Assembly (NCBI GenBank): GCA_016764955.1
Contig: JAESQZ010000088.1
Coordinates: forward strand, 1 to 8,163
Direction: 5' to 3'
From: Deltaproteobacteria bacterium
Lineage (GTDB): Bacteria > Myxococcota > UBA727 > JABDBI01
DNA length: 8,163 bases
The number at the start of each line of letters is the position of its first letter. Position 1 is the first letter of the stretch. A program made the translations under genes and the position numbers. Below are positions 1-5,996 of the stretch, one piece after another. The notes under the pieces were generated by a model, which worked only from the letters and a program-made list of their open reading frames with translations, was not told where the DNA came from and did not search any database.

Positions 1-539
1 ATATTGGGCTTCAAATCAATGTGTTTATAGTACACGCCAGTATCAATAATCCCCAAGACTACTTTCCTGTCACCCTTGCTATACTCCCAAGACTCGGTTC
101 CATTAATATCAGCATCGATTTTGCCTTCTTTGCTCTTTCCTACTTTTTGGCCTTCATTATGCAAAGCCCACTGCTTGTCATAGTTACTAAGCTCTGGCTT
201 TTTATCGCCATCTTTATCATTATCTTTATCGTCATCTTTATCATCATCTTTGCTTTCAATTGGATTGATTTGGATAAAGAAGTCTGGTTCTGCATAAAGG
301 ACATTTGGGTCCTTCTTAAATAGCTTTACGGCTTGTTCCGCGGAAATGTCTTTTGGCAATTCAATCACTTCCGAATTAAAGTGGTCTAATTTATTATTAG
401 TCTTAATGCCAAGGCTCTGATACATCGTACCAGAGGCAAAGGAGTTCACTCCTTCTTTAAAACGAATAATTAAACGCTGATTAGATTCACTGTATGATGA
501 TAGACTTAAGAGAAACGTTACTAGAAACAACAAACGCAT
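1..539 (-). CDS. Subtilisin-like (S8) secreted serine protease, N-terminal part, truncated at the window edge
   Basis: The minus-strand frame from the ATG at 539-537 stays open to base 1 and encodes the first 179 residues. Residues 1-18 form a signal peptide (hydrophobic core LLFLVTFLLSL). Residues 21-92 look like a peptidase-inhibitor I9-type propeptide, ending in the characteristic NVLYAEPDFF. Residues 97-114 are an Asp/Lys-rich linker. The S8 hallmark KQWALHNEGQ follows (122-131), and then the catalytic-Asp motif VVLGIIDTGV, with D166 as the likely active-site aspartate. The His and Ser of the triad would lie beyond the left edge. By family knowledge this is an exported endopeptidase matured by removal of the propeptide. 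I chose ATG 539 because the ATG at 543 is in another frame that stops soon. A purine-rich GGGGG lies just upstream. The 3' end and the total length are unknown. Confidence 0.9.
   Translation of the reverse strand, partial: MRLLFLVTFLLSLSSYSESNQRLIIRFKEGVNSFASGTMYQSLGIKTNNKLDHFNSEVIELPKDISAEQAVKLFKKDPNVLYAEPDFFIQINPIESKDDDKDDDKDNDKDGDKKPELSNYDKQWALHNEGQKVGKSKEGKIDADINGTESWEYSKGDRKVVLGIIDTGVYYKHIDLKPN
201..248 (-). repeat. 12-base tandem repeat encoding D-x-D-K units
   Basis: There are four consecutive 12-base units (plus-strand pattern TTTATC-R-Y-Y-ATC, loosely) at 201-212, 213-224, 225-236 and 237-248. Read on the minus strand they encode DDDK, DDDK, DNDK and DGDK within the protease linker. 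Unit length is a multiple of three, so gain or loss of a unit would keep the frame. Residues 106-111 (D-N-D-K-D-G) also match the DxDxDG calcium-loop pattern of EF-hand, dockerin and thrombospondin type 3 repeats. Calcium binding is only an inference. Confidence 0.85.
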
Positions 540-549
540 TCATACCCCC

Positions 550-577
550 AAGGTAATTGTCACCCCATTGTGACATG
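550..577. repeat. 28-base palindromic repeat, copy 1 (upstream of the protease)
   Basis: These 28 bases are identical to 720-747 and in the same orientation. The core is an inverted repeat, TGTCAC-N6-GTGACA (558-575). In the protease transcript direction, the hairpin would end about 18 bases before the start codon, directly ahead of the GGGGG ribosome-site region. It could act as a protein operator, an RNA hairpin controlling translation, or the end of a mobile element. The sequence alone does not decide. Confidence 0.85.
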
Positions 578-662
578 TTGTCTCTTGTTGATACCTGCAA
601 ATTGGAGTTAAATTCAACTCTTTTTTCAAATCTTTTTAATTATTATTAATGAGATATCTTCT

Positions 663-692
663 GTTAAACAAACCGGTCTATCCACATGTCAA
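663..692 (-). promoter_or_regulatory. Weak candidate promoter for the protease gene
   Basis: The minus strand has a consensus -35 box, TTGACA (692-687), followed 18 bases later by TTTAAC (668-663), which matches four of six positions of a -10 box. It lies between the two 28-base repeats, about 120 bases before the protease start, which would give a leader containing copy 1 of the repeat. The -10 box is poor, so this is a guess. Confidence 0.25.
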
Positions 693-719
693 AACTATAC
701 ACAGCTGGACCGCGGGGCT

Positions 720-747
720 AAGGTAATTGTCACCCCATTGTGACATG
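720..747. repeat. 28-base palindromic repeat, copy 2 (beyond the end of epmA)
   Basis: This is an exact direct copy of 550-577, with the same TGTCAC-N6-GTGACA core (728-745). It lies 64 bases past the epmA stop codon. The 37 bases at 758-794 also match 588-624 at 26 positions when compared without gaps at the same 170-base offset. The shared unit is therefore probably about 75 bases long, with only the palindromic end kept identical. It lacks a T-run, so it is not a standard terminator for epmA. Confidence 0.85.
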
Positions 748-810
748 CGCTATTCAATTCATATCTTAAAATGGAATCTAATTTCAAATATTTTCGAAGA
801 AATCGGTTGA

Positions 811-1692
811 TTAACTGATGTTTTTCACATCATTGATACACATCAACAAGCGATCAAACCCCAGTGCAATGCCAGCTGCAGGCGGCATTTTTGCCAAGTC
901 GCTTAAGAAATCCTCGTCGATCTCACCTGGATCTTTTCCAAGCTTTTGCCTAATCTTTTTTTCTACATCGAAGCGCTTTCGTTGCTCAACTGGATCCGTT
1001 AACTCTAAAAATGCATTTGCGAGTTCTATCCCTTGATAATAAATCTCGAATCGCTCGGCAAAACAAGTGTCATCTTTACAAATTTGAGCAAGCGCCGCCA
1101 TATCAAGAGGCCAGCGTGTCACCACTGTTGGAACTTCTTGGCCAATTTTAGGCTCAATCGCTATCAGCATGACTTGGTGAAAAGCGTCCGAGAAGTCGGC
1201 TTGATCTCTAAGCGCAAAGCCAGCTTTCAACACACGTTCAACCAAATCACCCTGCTTAATTGCCTCCCGTAAATCAATTTGAGCAATTCCAAGCCATAAC
1301 TCTTGCATGGTTTTTACTTCAAAAGGCCTTGCAAAGCGTTTTGGATCTAAACGCTTAAATAGCGCTTCACAGTCTTTAATTAAATCACTTAGCGAAGCGC
1401 CTGCTCGATACCACTCTAAAAGCGTGAACTCTTTAGAATGCAGCGGCCCTTCGGGATCATCTCGAAAAACAGCCCCAAGTTCGTAGATTTTCTCTAAGCC
1501 ATGTGCCAATAAGCGCTTATGATAAAGCTCTGGGCTTGTTCGCAATTGCCCGAAACCAGGCACTGGAATAGGATCAATATAAGCCTCTACTGCATTGGCT
1601 TTGATTAAAACTGGCGAATCGATTTCGATAAAGCCTTGGGTATCGAAATATTCACGGATGATTTTTGGCTTGATGACGCCTTTTAGACTCAA
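811..1692 (-). CDS. epmA: EF-P--(R)-beta-lysine ligase EpmA (PoxA/GenX)
   Basis: This is a class II lysyl-tRNA-synthetase paralogue without the anticodon-binding domain. Known family members attach (R)-beta-lysine to a conserved lysine of elongation factor P, which helps ribosomes through polyproline stretches. Motif 1 lies near residues 18-28 and motif 2 at 73-96 (VFRDD then EFTLLEWYRA). RFEIYYQGIELANAF (214-228) and motif 3, GIALGFDRLLM (274-284), agree closely with E. coli EpmA as I remember it. The start is TTG at 1692-1690: an in-frame TGA lies three codons upstream and GAGG stands four bases before it. The TTG overlaps the TGA of the M23 gene (TTGA), which indicates translational coupling. 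At 293 residues it is shorter than the roughly 325 of E. coli at both ends, and the last C-terminal strand is missing (see findings). The partners efp and epmB are not in the window. Confidence 0.9.
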   Translation of the reverse strand: MSLKGVIKPKIIREYFDTQGFIEIDSPVLIKANAVEAYIDPIPVPGFGQLRTSPELYHKRLLAHGLEKIYELGAVFRDDPEGPLHSKEFTLLEWYRAGASLSDLIKDCEALFKRLDPKRFARPFEVKTMQELWLGIAQIDLREAIKQGDLVERVLKAGFALRDQADFSDAFHQVMLIAIEPKIGQEVPTVVTRWPLDMAALAQICKDDTCFAERFEIYYQGIELANAFLELTDPVEQRKRFDVEKKIRQKLGKDPGEIDEDFLSDLAKMPPAAGIALGFDRLLMCINDVKNIS

Positions 1693-2942
1693 GAAACCTC
1701 AATGTTCTTCAGCTCTTCCAAAAGTGGCTTAATATGGTCCGCATAGCGGCTTGCCAACTTAGACGGCAAAGGGTCACCTGCCGGAAAGCGCTGTCGTCCC
1801 GGATCCACATATCGTTTGTGATGCATCATTCCAAAATGCAAATGCGGCCCCGTACTTCTGCCTGTAGAACCCACATAGCCAATAATCTGTTTTTGCTTTA
1901 CATGCACACCTGGCCTGATCCCTGACGCAATTTTATGAGCATGAAAATATTCAGTAATATAACCGCTACGATGTTGAATACGAACCATCCGGCCTGCTGT
2001 CGGGCTATAGCGCGCCTCTAAAACAACTCCATCTGCGATGCTCCAAAACGGCGTTCCTCTCGAAGCACCGTAATCAACACCATTGTGCTTTGTTCGCCTT
2101 TTGAGAACAGGGTGAAAGCGCTGCCCATAACGTGAGGTAATCCGCGCTAAAGAGACTGGGCTTTTTAAAAAGCCACCCTCTAACGACTGGCCTTCTTCAT
2201 CATAAAAACCTCTTACCCGATGCTCATCTGCTTCAAATCGAAAGCCTCTAAATATTCGGCCAGAATTGCTATATTCAGCTGCTATCACACGCCCAAAACC
2301 CACACATCTTCCCTGAGCATACTTGGCTTCTACAATCATCTTGAACTCATCACCAGGCTGAGCTTCACGATAAAAGTCTACCTTCCAACCAAAAAGATCC
2401 GAAAAACGGTTAACTAAAGCCGGATCTCCACCTGCCAACATAATTCCTTCGTAAAGACTTGAAGAAACCCTGCCACTTAAAACCATCCGCTCTTGAGTTA
2501 CTGGGATTTCGATCCGGTTAACCCACCACTCATTTTGCTCATCACGCAAAAGCTGGTAGCGAACAGGCAAATCATCTGCTTCCTGACGAACCAACTCAAA
2601 CAAAGTAATTGGCGGAGTTGATTGGGCGTAACGCAAATTCTTTTCTAAAACCAAGCCATCTCCAGCTTGAATGGCTTTAAAATCAACCATTCTCCCTAAA
2701 ACTTGCGTAATTTCAGCTATTTCCTGAGGACTCAAATCTTGACGTCTTAAGGCCTCATACAAAGTCTCCTGCGGCCGGATACGATCCGTTATCCGAACCA
2801 CCAGGGGCGCCTCTCCTGAAATTTCAGCCTGAGCCTCTTCTTTCAGCCCTCGACCCTCCCTGGCCACGAGGTAAATTCCAAGAGCTAAAGAAGATACAAA
2901 CAATGCGAGGCCTAAGGGTGTAAATAAGCGATTTTTCTTCAC
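1689..2942 (-). CDS. M23 (lysostaphin/LytM-type) peptidoglycan metallo-endopeptidase, MepM-like
   Basis: This 417-residue envelope protein probably cuts peptide cross-links in peptidoglycan in the periplasm. A signal anchor spans residues 8-26 (LFTPLGLALFVSSLALGIYL). Residues 50-100 resemble the LysM/OapA-like wall-binding segment usual in MepM relatives. The M23 domain occupies about 266-385. The zinc ligands are visible as H286 and D290 (HNGVD) and H369 in GPHLHFG, with H334 (EYFHAHK) and H367 as the likely catalytic histidines, so the enzyme should be active. The start is GTG (2942-2940), with GAGGG about nine bases upstream. It is 45 bases downstream of the SCP2 gene and overlaps epmA, so all three probably share a transcript. 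Its natural substrate and any activator of the EnvC/NlpD kind cannot be told from here. Confidence 0.9.
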   Translation of the reverse strand: MKKNRLFTPLGLALFVSSLALGIYLVAREGRGLKEEAQAEISGEAPLVVRITDRIRPQETLYEALRRQDLSPQEIAEITQVLGRMVDFKAIQAGDGLVLEKNLRYAQSTPPITLFELVRQEADDLPVRYQLLRDEQNEWWVNRIEIPVTQERMVLSGRVSSSLYEGIMLAGGDPALVNRFSDLFGWKVDFYREAQPGDEFKMIVEAKYAQGRCVGFGRVIAAEYSNSGRIFRGFRFEADEHRVRGFYDEEGQSLEGGFLKSPVSLARITSRYGQRFHPVLKRRTKHNGVDYGASRGTPFWSIADGVVLEARYSPTAGRMVRIQHRSGYITEYFHAHKIASGIRPGVHVKQKQIIGYVGSTGRSTGPHLHFGMMHHKRYVDPGRQRFPAGDPLPSKLASRYADHIKPLLEELKNIEVS

Positions 2943-2987
2943 AAAACTTCCCTCAAGTTAGCCTCACATTATGTATGATTTTTCTAT

Positions 2988-3305
2988 TTATGCAAGGAGG
3001 GACTGCAGCTTTAAAGCAAGACCCATATCGCCTTTCACTTTAATTTTCCCCTGCATAAACGCCATGGTAGGGTTCATTTTCCCTGAAGCAATTGAAACCC
3101 AGTCTTCACCTTTGGCAATACTGATAACACATTGAGCTTCCTGATCCCCCTGGGTAACCCAGTCGGATTTCTTTGTTAAGTCCACATGCCACTTACCACC
3201 ACCTTCACCGCCAATATCAAACAGGTAGCTTGCGTTTATCTTTTGCGCCTTCTCTGGGGTTAGGCGTTGTTGCATCTCATCAAAAACTTGTGACACCATC
3301 GACAT
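2988..3305 (-). CDS. SCP2 sterol-binding-domain protein
   Basis: This 105-residue protein is essentially one SCP2 domain, a small alpha/beta lipid-binding fold. The C-terminal half is diagnostic: DAxCVISIA-like strands around residues 77-86 (EAQCVISIAK), then GKMNPTMAFMQGKIKVKGDM (95-101 region onward), ending in an amphipathic helix, ALKLQSLL. There is no signal peptide, so it is probably cytosolic. Bacterial single-domain SCP2 proteins are mostly of unknown role; some relatives serve as lipid or quinone-precursor carriers (UbiJ). The start ATG 3305-3303 has a strong GGAGG (3316-3312) six bases before it. It is the first gene of the SCP2-M23-epmA operon and diverges from the lipoprotein gene. 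A weak promoter may lie at 3355-3327 (TTGAGC, 17 bases, TAAGAA). Confidence 0.85.
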   Translation of the reverse strand: MSMVSQVFDEMQQRLTPEKAQKINASYLFDIGGEGGGKWHVDLTKKSDWVTQGDQEAQCVISIAKGEDWVSIASGKMNPTMAFMQGKIKVKGDMGLALKLQSLLA

Positions 3306-3383
3306 GTGTAACCTCCGTAGCAGGATTTCTTATCACGAATGCGGGGATTGCTCAAGTTTTGTAAAGATGGCACAAAGCCTTCT

Positions 3384-4055
3384 ATGCGCCGCTATACTCT
3401 AATCATCACTCTGCTTTTAGCAGGATGCCACCCAAAAGCGCCTTTACCTGCTTTCAAGATCCCCGCCGAGAAAATCCTTGAACGCGTAGAAGAAGCCTCG
3501 CAAGAGAACATTCAGCTATTCGGACGCTTCAAAATTCGATCAACCGGGGTCAAAAAGCTCTTTGGCAGTGTAGACATGGATATGATTGCCCGCTTTCCTC
3601 ATAAGCTTTACCTATCCATTGATTCATTCTTTGGGCAACCTGGCAGAGTCGTCACTTATGATGGCGAAAATATCTATGGAATGAGCGAAGCGGAGCTTCA
3701 AGATATTACCTACCTGCCAGTAGAGCCCTCTGAATTTATTGATCTCGTCTTAAGGCGATTCACGTACCGCCCAGGAGAAGTTGCCAACCTAACTGTTCAT
3801 GGCACCAACATACTCGTCACTTACCATTCTGGTGATCAAGCTTCGATCAAGGTTGATCCAAAAACTTTTAAGATATTAAAGCGAGAGCGACGAAACGCAC
3901 GAGGCGAGCTTGTTTACTGGATGTCATACCCCAATTTCCCGAAACGCTATGGTTTTGAAGTACTCCATGATAATGAACTAAGAAGCATGACTTTAAGCAG
4001 TAAGGATGCCCAGCTCAACGAAGGGACTTTTAATGAACAGCTGTTTAATCGATAA
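3384..4055 (+). CDS. Outer-membrane-type lipoprotein with LolA/LolB-like fold (DUF4292-like)
   Basis: This is a 223-residue predicted lipoprotein. The short signal peptide MRRYTLIITLLLAGC has two arginines, a hydrophobic core and a lipobox LAGC, with lipidation expected at C15. The body is rich in beta-strand patterns (LFGRFKIRSTGVKKLFGSVD, then FPHKLYLSIDSFFGQPGRVV). It reads like the LolA/LolB/DUF4292 superfamily of lipoprotein carriers and outer-membrane lipoproteins, but I cannot place it in a named family. I prefer ATG 3384 to the upstream ATG 3339 because only this start puts the signal peptide at the N-terminus, although neither has a strong ribosome site. The 3' end overlaps oppD by 23 bases, so the gene is transcribed with the peptide-transporter ATPases. 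A lipid-anchored accessory to that importer, or plain LolB-like insertion of lipoproteins, are both possible. Confidence 0.7.
   Translation: MRRYTLIITLLLAGCHPKAPLPAFKIPAEKILERVEEASQENIQLFGRFKIRSTGVKKLFGSVDMDMIARFPHKLYLSIDSFFGQPGRVVTYDGENIYGMSEAELQDITYLPVEPSEFIDLVLRRFTYRPGEVANLTVHGTNILVTYHSGDQASIKVDPKTFKILKRERRNARGELVYWMSYPNFPKRYGFEVLHDNELRSMTLSSKDAQLNEGTFNEQLFNR
4021..4026 (+). promoter_or_regulatory. Ribosome binding site that fixes the oppD start
   Basis: AAGGGA stands six bases before ATG 4033, inside the last codons of the lipoprotein gene. The in-frame ATG at 4006 has no comparable site and would add nine residues unlike the OppD N-terminus, so translation should begin at 4033. Confidence 0.7.
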
Positions 4056-4995
4056 CTTGAGCGTTGAATTTAAAACCGACAACGGCATTATACGTGCCAT
4101 AGATGGTGTTAGTTTCGCGATTCCAAAAGGCAAAACAGTTGGCCTTGTCGGTGAGTCAGGATGCGGCAAAAGCGTCACCGCTTTAAGCATCATGCGCCTC
4201 ATTAAAAGCCCTCCAGGCCACTATGCAGACGGCCGTATTATTTATGGCGACGAAGATTTATTAACCTTGCCAGAGTCTAATATGAGACATCTCAGAGGCA
4301 ACCGAATCTCCATGATCTTTCAAGAGCCCATGACCTCGCTCAACCCGGTTTTCACCGTTGGAAACCAAATAGCAGAGTCCATTTGTCTCCATCAAAATGT
4401 GAAGAGAAAAGAAGGCCTCGAGCGAGCCATTCACATGTTAGACCTAGTCGGCATCCCCTCTTCCCGTGAACGCGCGAAATCTTACCCCCACGAGCTTTCT
4501 GGTGGAATGCGACAACGTGTCATGATCGCCATGGCACTCGCCTGTGATCCTGATCTGCTTATTGCAGATGAGCCCACCACAGCTTTAGATGTCACCATTC
4601 AAGCCCAGATCATGGAACTCATGCAAAAACTCCAAGATGAAATTGGCATGAGCATTTTGTTGATCACTCACGATCTAGGCGTCGTTGCTGGAACCTGCAG
4701 CGAAGTAGTCGTCATGTATGCTGGCCGCGTCGTTGAAAAGGCAGACGTTCATACAATCTTCAACGCTCCTAAACACCCATACACCGTTGGGCTCTTAAAT
4801 TCTATGCCGGGGGTTAAACACAAGGAAAAGCGTCTCAAAACAATTCCAGGCCTAGTACCCGATCTATTACACCTGCCACAAGGCTGTCGTTTCCAGGATC
4901 GCTGTGATCACGTGATTAACAAATGCAGACAAATAGAGCCTGAATTAACAGAACAAGCGCCGGAACATTGGGCTCGATGCTATAACCCCTATTAG
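4033..4995 (+). CDS. oppD: Oligopeptide/dipeptide ABC importer ATP-binding protein OppD/DppD
   Basis: This 320-residue cytoplasmic ATPase is one of the two nucleotide-binding subunits that drive peptide import through OppBC/DppBC permeases. All catalytic motifs are present: Walker A GESGCGKS (40-47), Q-loop Q97 (MIFQEPMTSLNP), signature LSGGMRQ (155-161), Walker B LLIADEP with E180, and switch H213 (ITHDLG). The C-terminal oligo_HPY extension (PKHPYTVGLL onward) holds four cysteines, C285, C291, C298 and C316, in the arrangement seen in this subfamily. Some DppD relatives bind an iron-sulfur cluster there; whether this one does is inference. The start codon overlaps the lipoprotein gene by 23 bases, and the stop is seven bases before oppF. 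Opp, Dpp and Sap ATPases cannot be separated by sequence alone, so the substrate is not assigned. Confidence 0.93.
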   Translation: MNSCLIDNLSVEFKTDNGIIRAIDGVSFAIPKGKTVGLVGESGCGKSVTALSIMRLIKSPPGHYADGRIIYGDEDLLTLPESNMRHLRGNRISMIFQEPMTSLNPVFTVGNQIAESICLHQNVKRKEGLERAIHMLDLVGIPSSRERAKSYPHELSGGMRQRVMIAMALACDPDLLIADEPTTALDVTIQAQIMELMQKLQDEIGMSILLITHDLGVVAGTCSEVVVMYAGRVVEKADVHTIFNAPKHPYTVGLLNSMPGVKHKEKRLKTIPGLVPDLLHLPQGCRFQDRCDHVINKCRQIEPELTEQAPEHWARCYNPY

Positions 4996-5002
4996 GAGTG
5001 TC

Positions 5003-5941
5003 ATGCTAAGCCTAAATGACTTAAAAATGCATTTCAAAAGCCGCCACCACATTGTGAAGGCGGTGGATGGGGTCAGCTTCGATATCGCAGAGGGTGAAAC
5101 CTTAGGCCTTGTCGGTGAGAGCGGCTGTGGAAAATCAACGCTCGGCCGCTGCATCCTGCGTTTATATGAGCCCACTGCAGGCAAGATCGAATTTGAAGGC
5201 CGAGACATCACCCATCTTAAATCCCGCCAGCTAAATCCTATCCGGCGGCGTATGCAGATTATTTTTCAAGACCCATATGCATCGTTGAATCCGAGAATGT
5301 CTATTGACAATATCATCAAAGAAGCCTTGCAAATCCATGGGCTTTTTCCCAATAAAAAAGAACGCGAAGAGCGCGTTGCCGAGCTAATTTCTTTAGTGGG
5401 CCTTAGGCCAGAGGTTCTCTCGCGCTACCCACACGAGTTCTCGGGCGGGCAACGTCAACGCATCGGCATCGCCAGAGTTTTAGCTATAGAACCACGATTT
5501 ATTGTCTGCGATGAGCCAGTCTCTGCTTTAGACGTTTCGATTCAGGCGCAAATAGTCAACTTGCTTCAAGATTTACAAGAAAAGCTCAAGCTTACTTATC
5601 TATTTATTGCGCATGATTTGATGATCGTGAAGCATATCTCAACTCGAATTGCCGTCATGTATTTGGGCAATCTCGCTGAAATCGGGCCGTCAAATCAAAT
5701 CTACGAAGATCCCAAGCACCCATATACGCAAGCTTTGCTGAGCGCCGTTCCAGTGCCAGACCCAGGTGCTAAAAAACAACGCATTAAACTCACCGGTGAA
5801 CTGCCTAGTCCGTTAAATCCACCAGCAGGCTGCAAATTTCACACACGCTGCCCATACGTCATGCCACACTGCAAAACCATCGTGCCGCCACTTATTCAGC
5901 TTGGCAAAGACCGCAAAGTGGCTTGTCATTTGTATCCGTGA
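5003..5941 (+). CDS. oppF: Oligopeptide/dipeptide ABC importer ATP-binding protein OppF/DppF
   Basis: This is the second ATPase of the peptide importer, 312 residues, expected to pair with OppD as a heterodimer. Motifs: Walker A GESGCGKST (38-46), Q89 (IIFQDPYASLNP), signature FSGGQRQRI (146-154), Walker B FIVCDEP with E171, and switch H204 (FIAHDL). The oligo_HPY tail (PKHPYTQALL) follows, with cysteines C277, C283, C290 and C308 spaced as in OppD. AGGAG (4994-4998), overlapping the oppD stop, lies four bases before the ATG. The usual oppABC partners are absent on both sides: upstream is a lipoprotein gene, and downstream is a palindrome and a convergent unrelated gene. The permeases must be encoded elsewhere or have been lost. 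Confidence 0.93.
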   Translation: MLSLNDLKMHFKSRHHIVKAVDGVSFDIAEGETLGLVGESGCGKSTLGRCILRLYEPTAGKIEFEGRDITHLKSRQLNPIRRRMQIIFQDPYASLNPRMSIDNIIKEALQIHGLFPNKKEREERVAELISLVGLRPEVLSRYPHEFSGGQRQRIGIARVLAIEPRFIVCDEPVSALDVSIQAQIVNLLQDLQEKLKLTYLFIAHDLMIVKHISTRIAVMYLGNLAEIGPSNQIYEDPKHPYTQALLSAVPVPDPGAKKQRIKLTGELPSPLNPPAGCKFHTRCPYVMPHCKTIVPPLIQLGKDRKVACHLYP

Positions 5942-5943
5942 CC

Positions 5944-5992
5944 CGTCATTGCGAGTGTCCCACCTTCAGGTGGTGGGACACTCGCAATGACG
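5944..5992. repeat. Perfect 21-bp palindrome between convergent genes (dispersed repeat or two-way terminator)
   Basis: The arms 5944-5964 and 5972-5992 are exact reverse complements (CGTCATTGCGAGTG... / ...CACTCGCAATGACG) around a seven-base loop (TTCAGGT). The element starts just after the oppF stop and ends four bases before the stop of the opposing gene. The motif GTCATTGCGAG is the outer part of palindromic repeats that recur in many bacterial genomes. No T-run follows on either strand, so a classical intrinsic terminator is doubtful, though the hairpin may still stop or shield both transcripts. Confidence 0.85.
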
Positions 5993-5996
5993 ATAT

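Noticed and set aside
21..323. 100-codon plus-strand open frame
   Set aside because: It is antisense to the subtilase. Its runs of Ile and Phe come from the Asp/Lys tandem repeat read backwards, and the minus strand shows clear family motifs.
605..626. GAGTT/AACTC hairpin followed by six T, resembling a plus-strand terminator
   Set aside because: The stem has only five base pairs, there is no plus-strand gene upstream to terminate, and it falls within the diverged repeat flank.
3339..3383. Longer N-terminus for the lipoprotein gene, from ATG 3339
   Set aside because: It would bury the signal peptide and lipobox 15 residues inside the protein. No ribosome site supports it.
4006..4032. Longer N-terminus for oppD, from ATG 4006
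   Set aside because: A well-spaced AAGGGA points to ATG 4033, and the extra residues are unlike OppD proteins.
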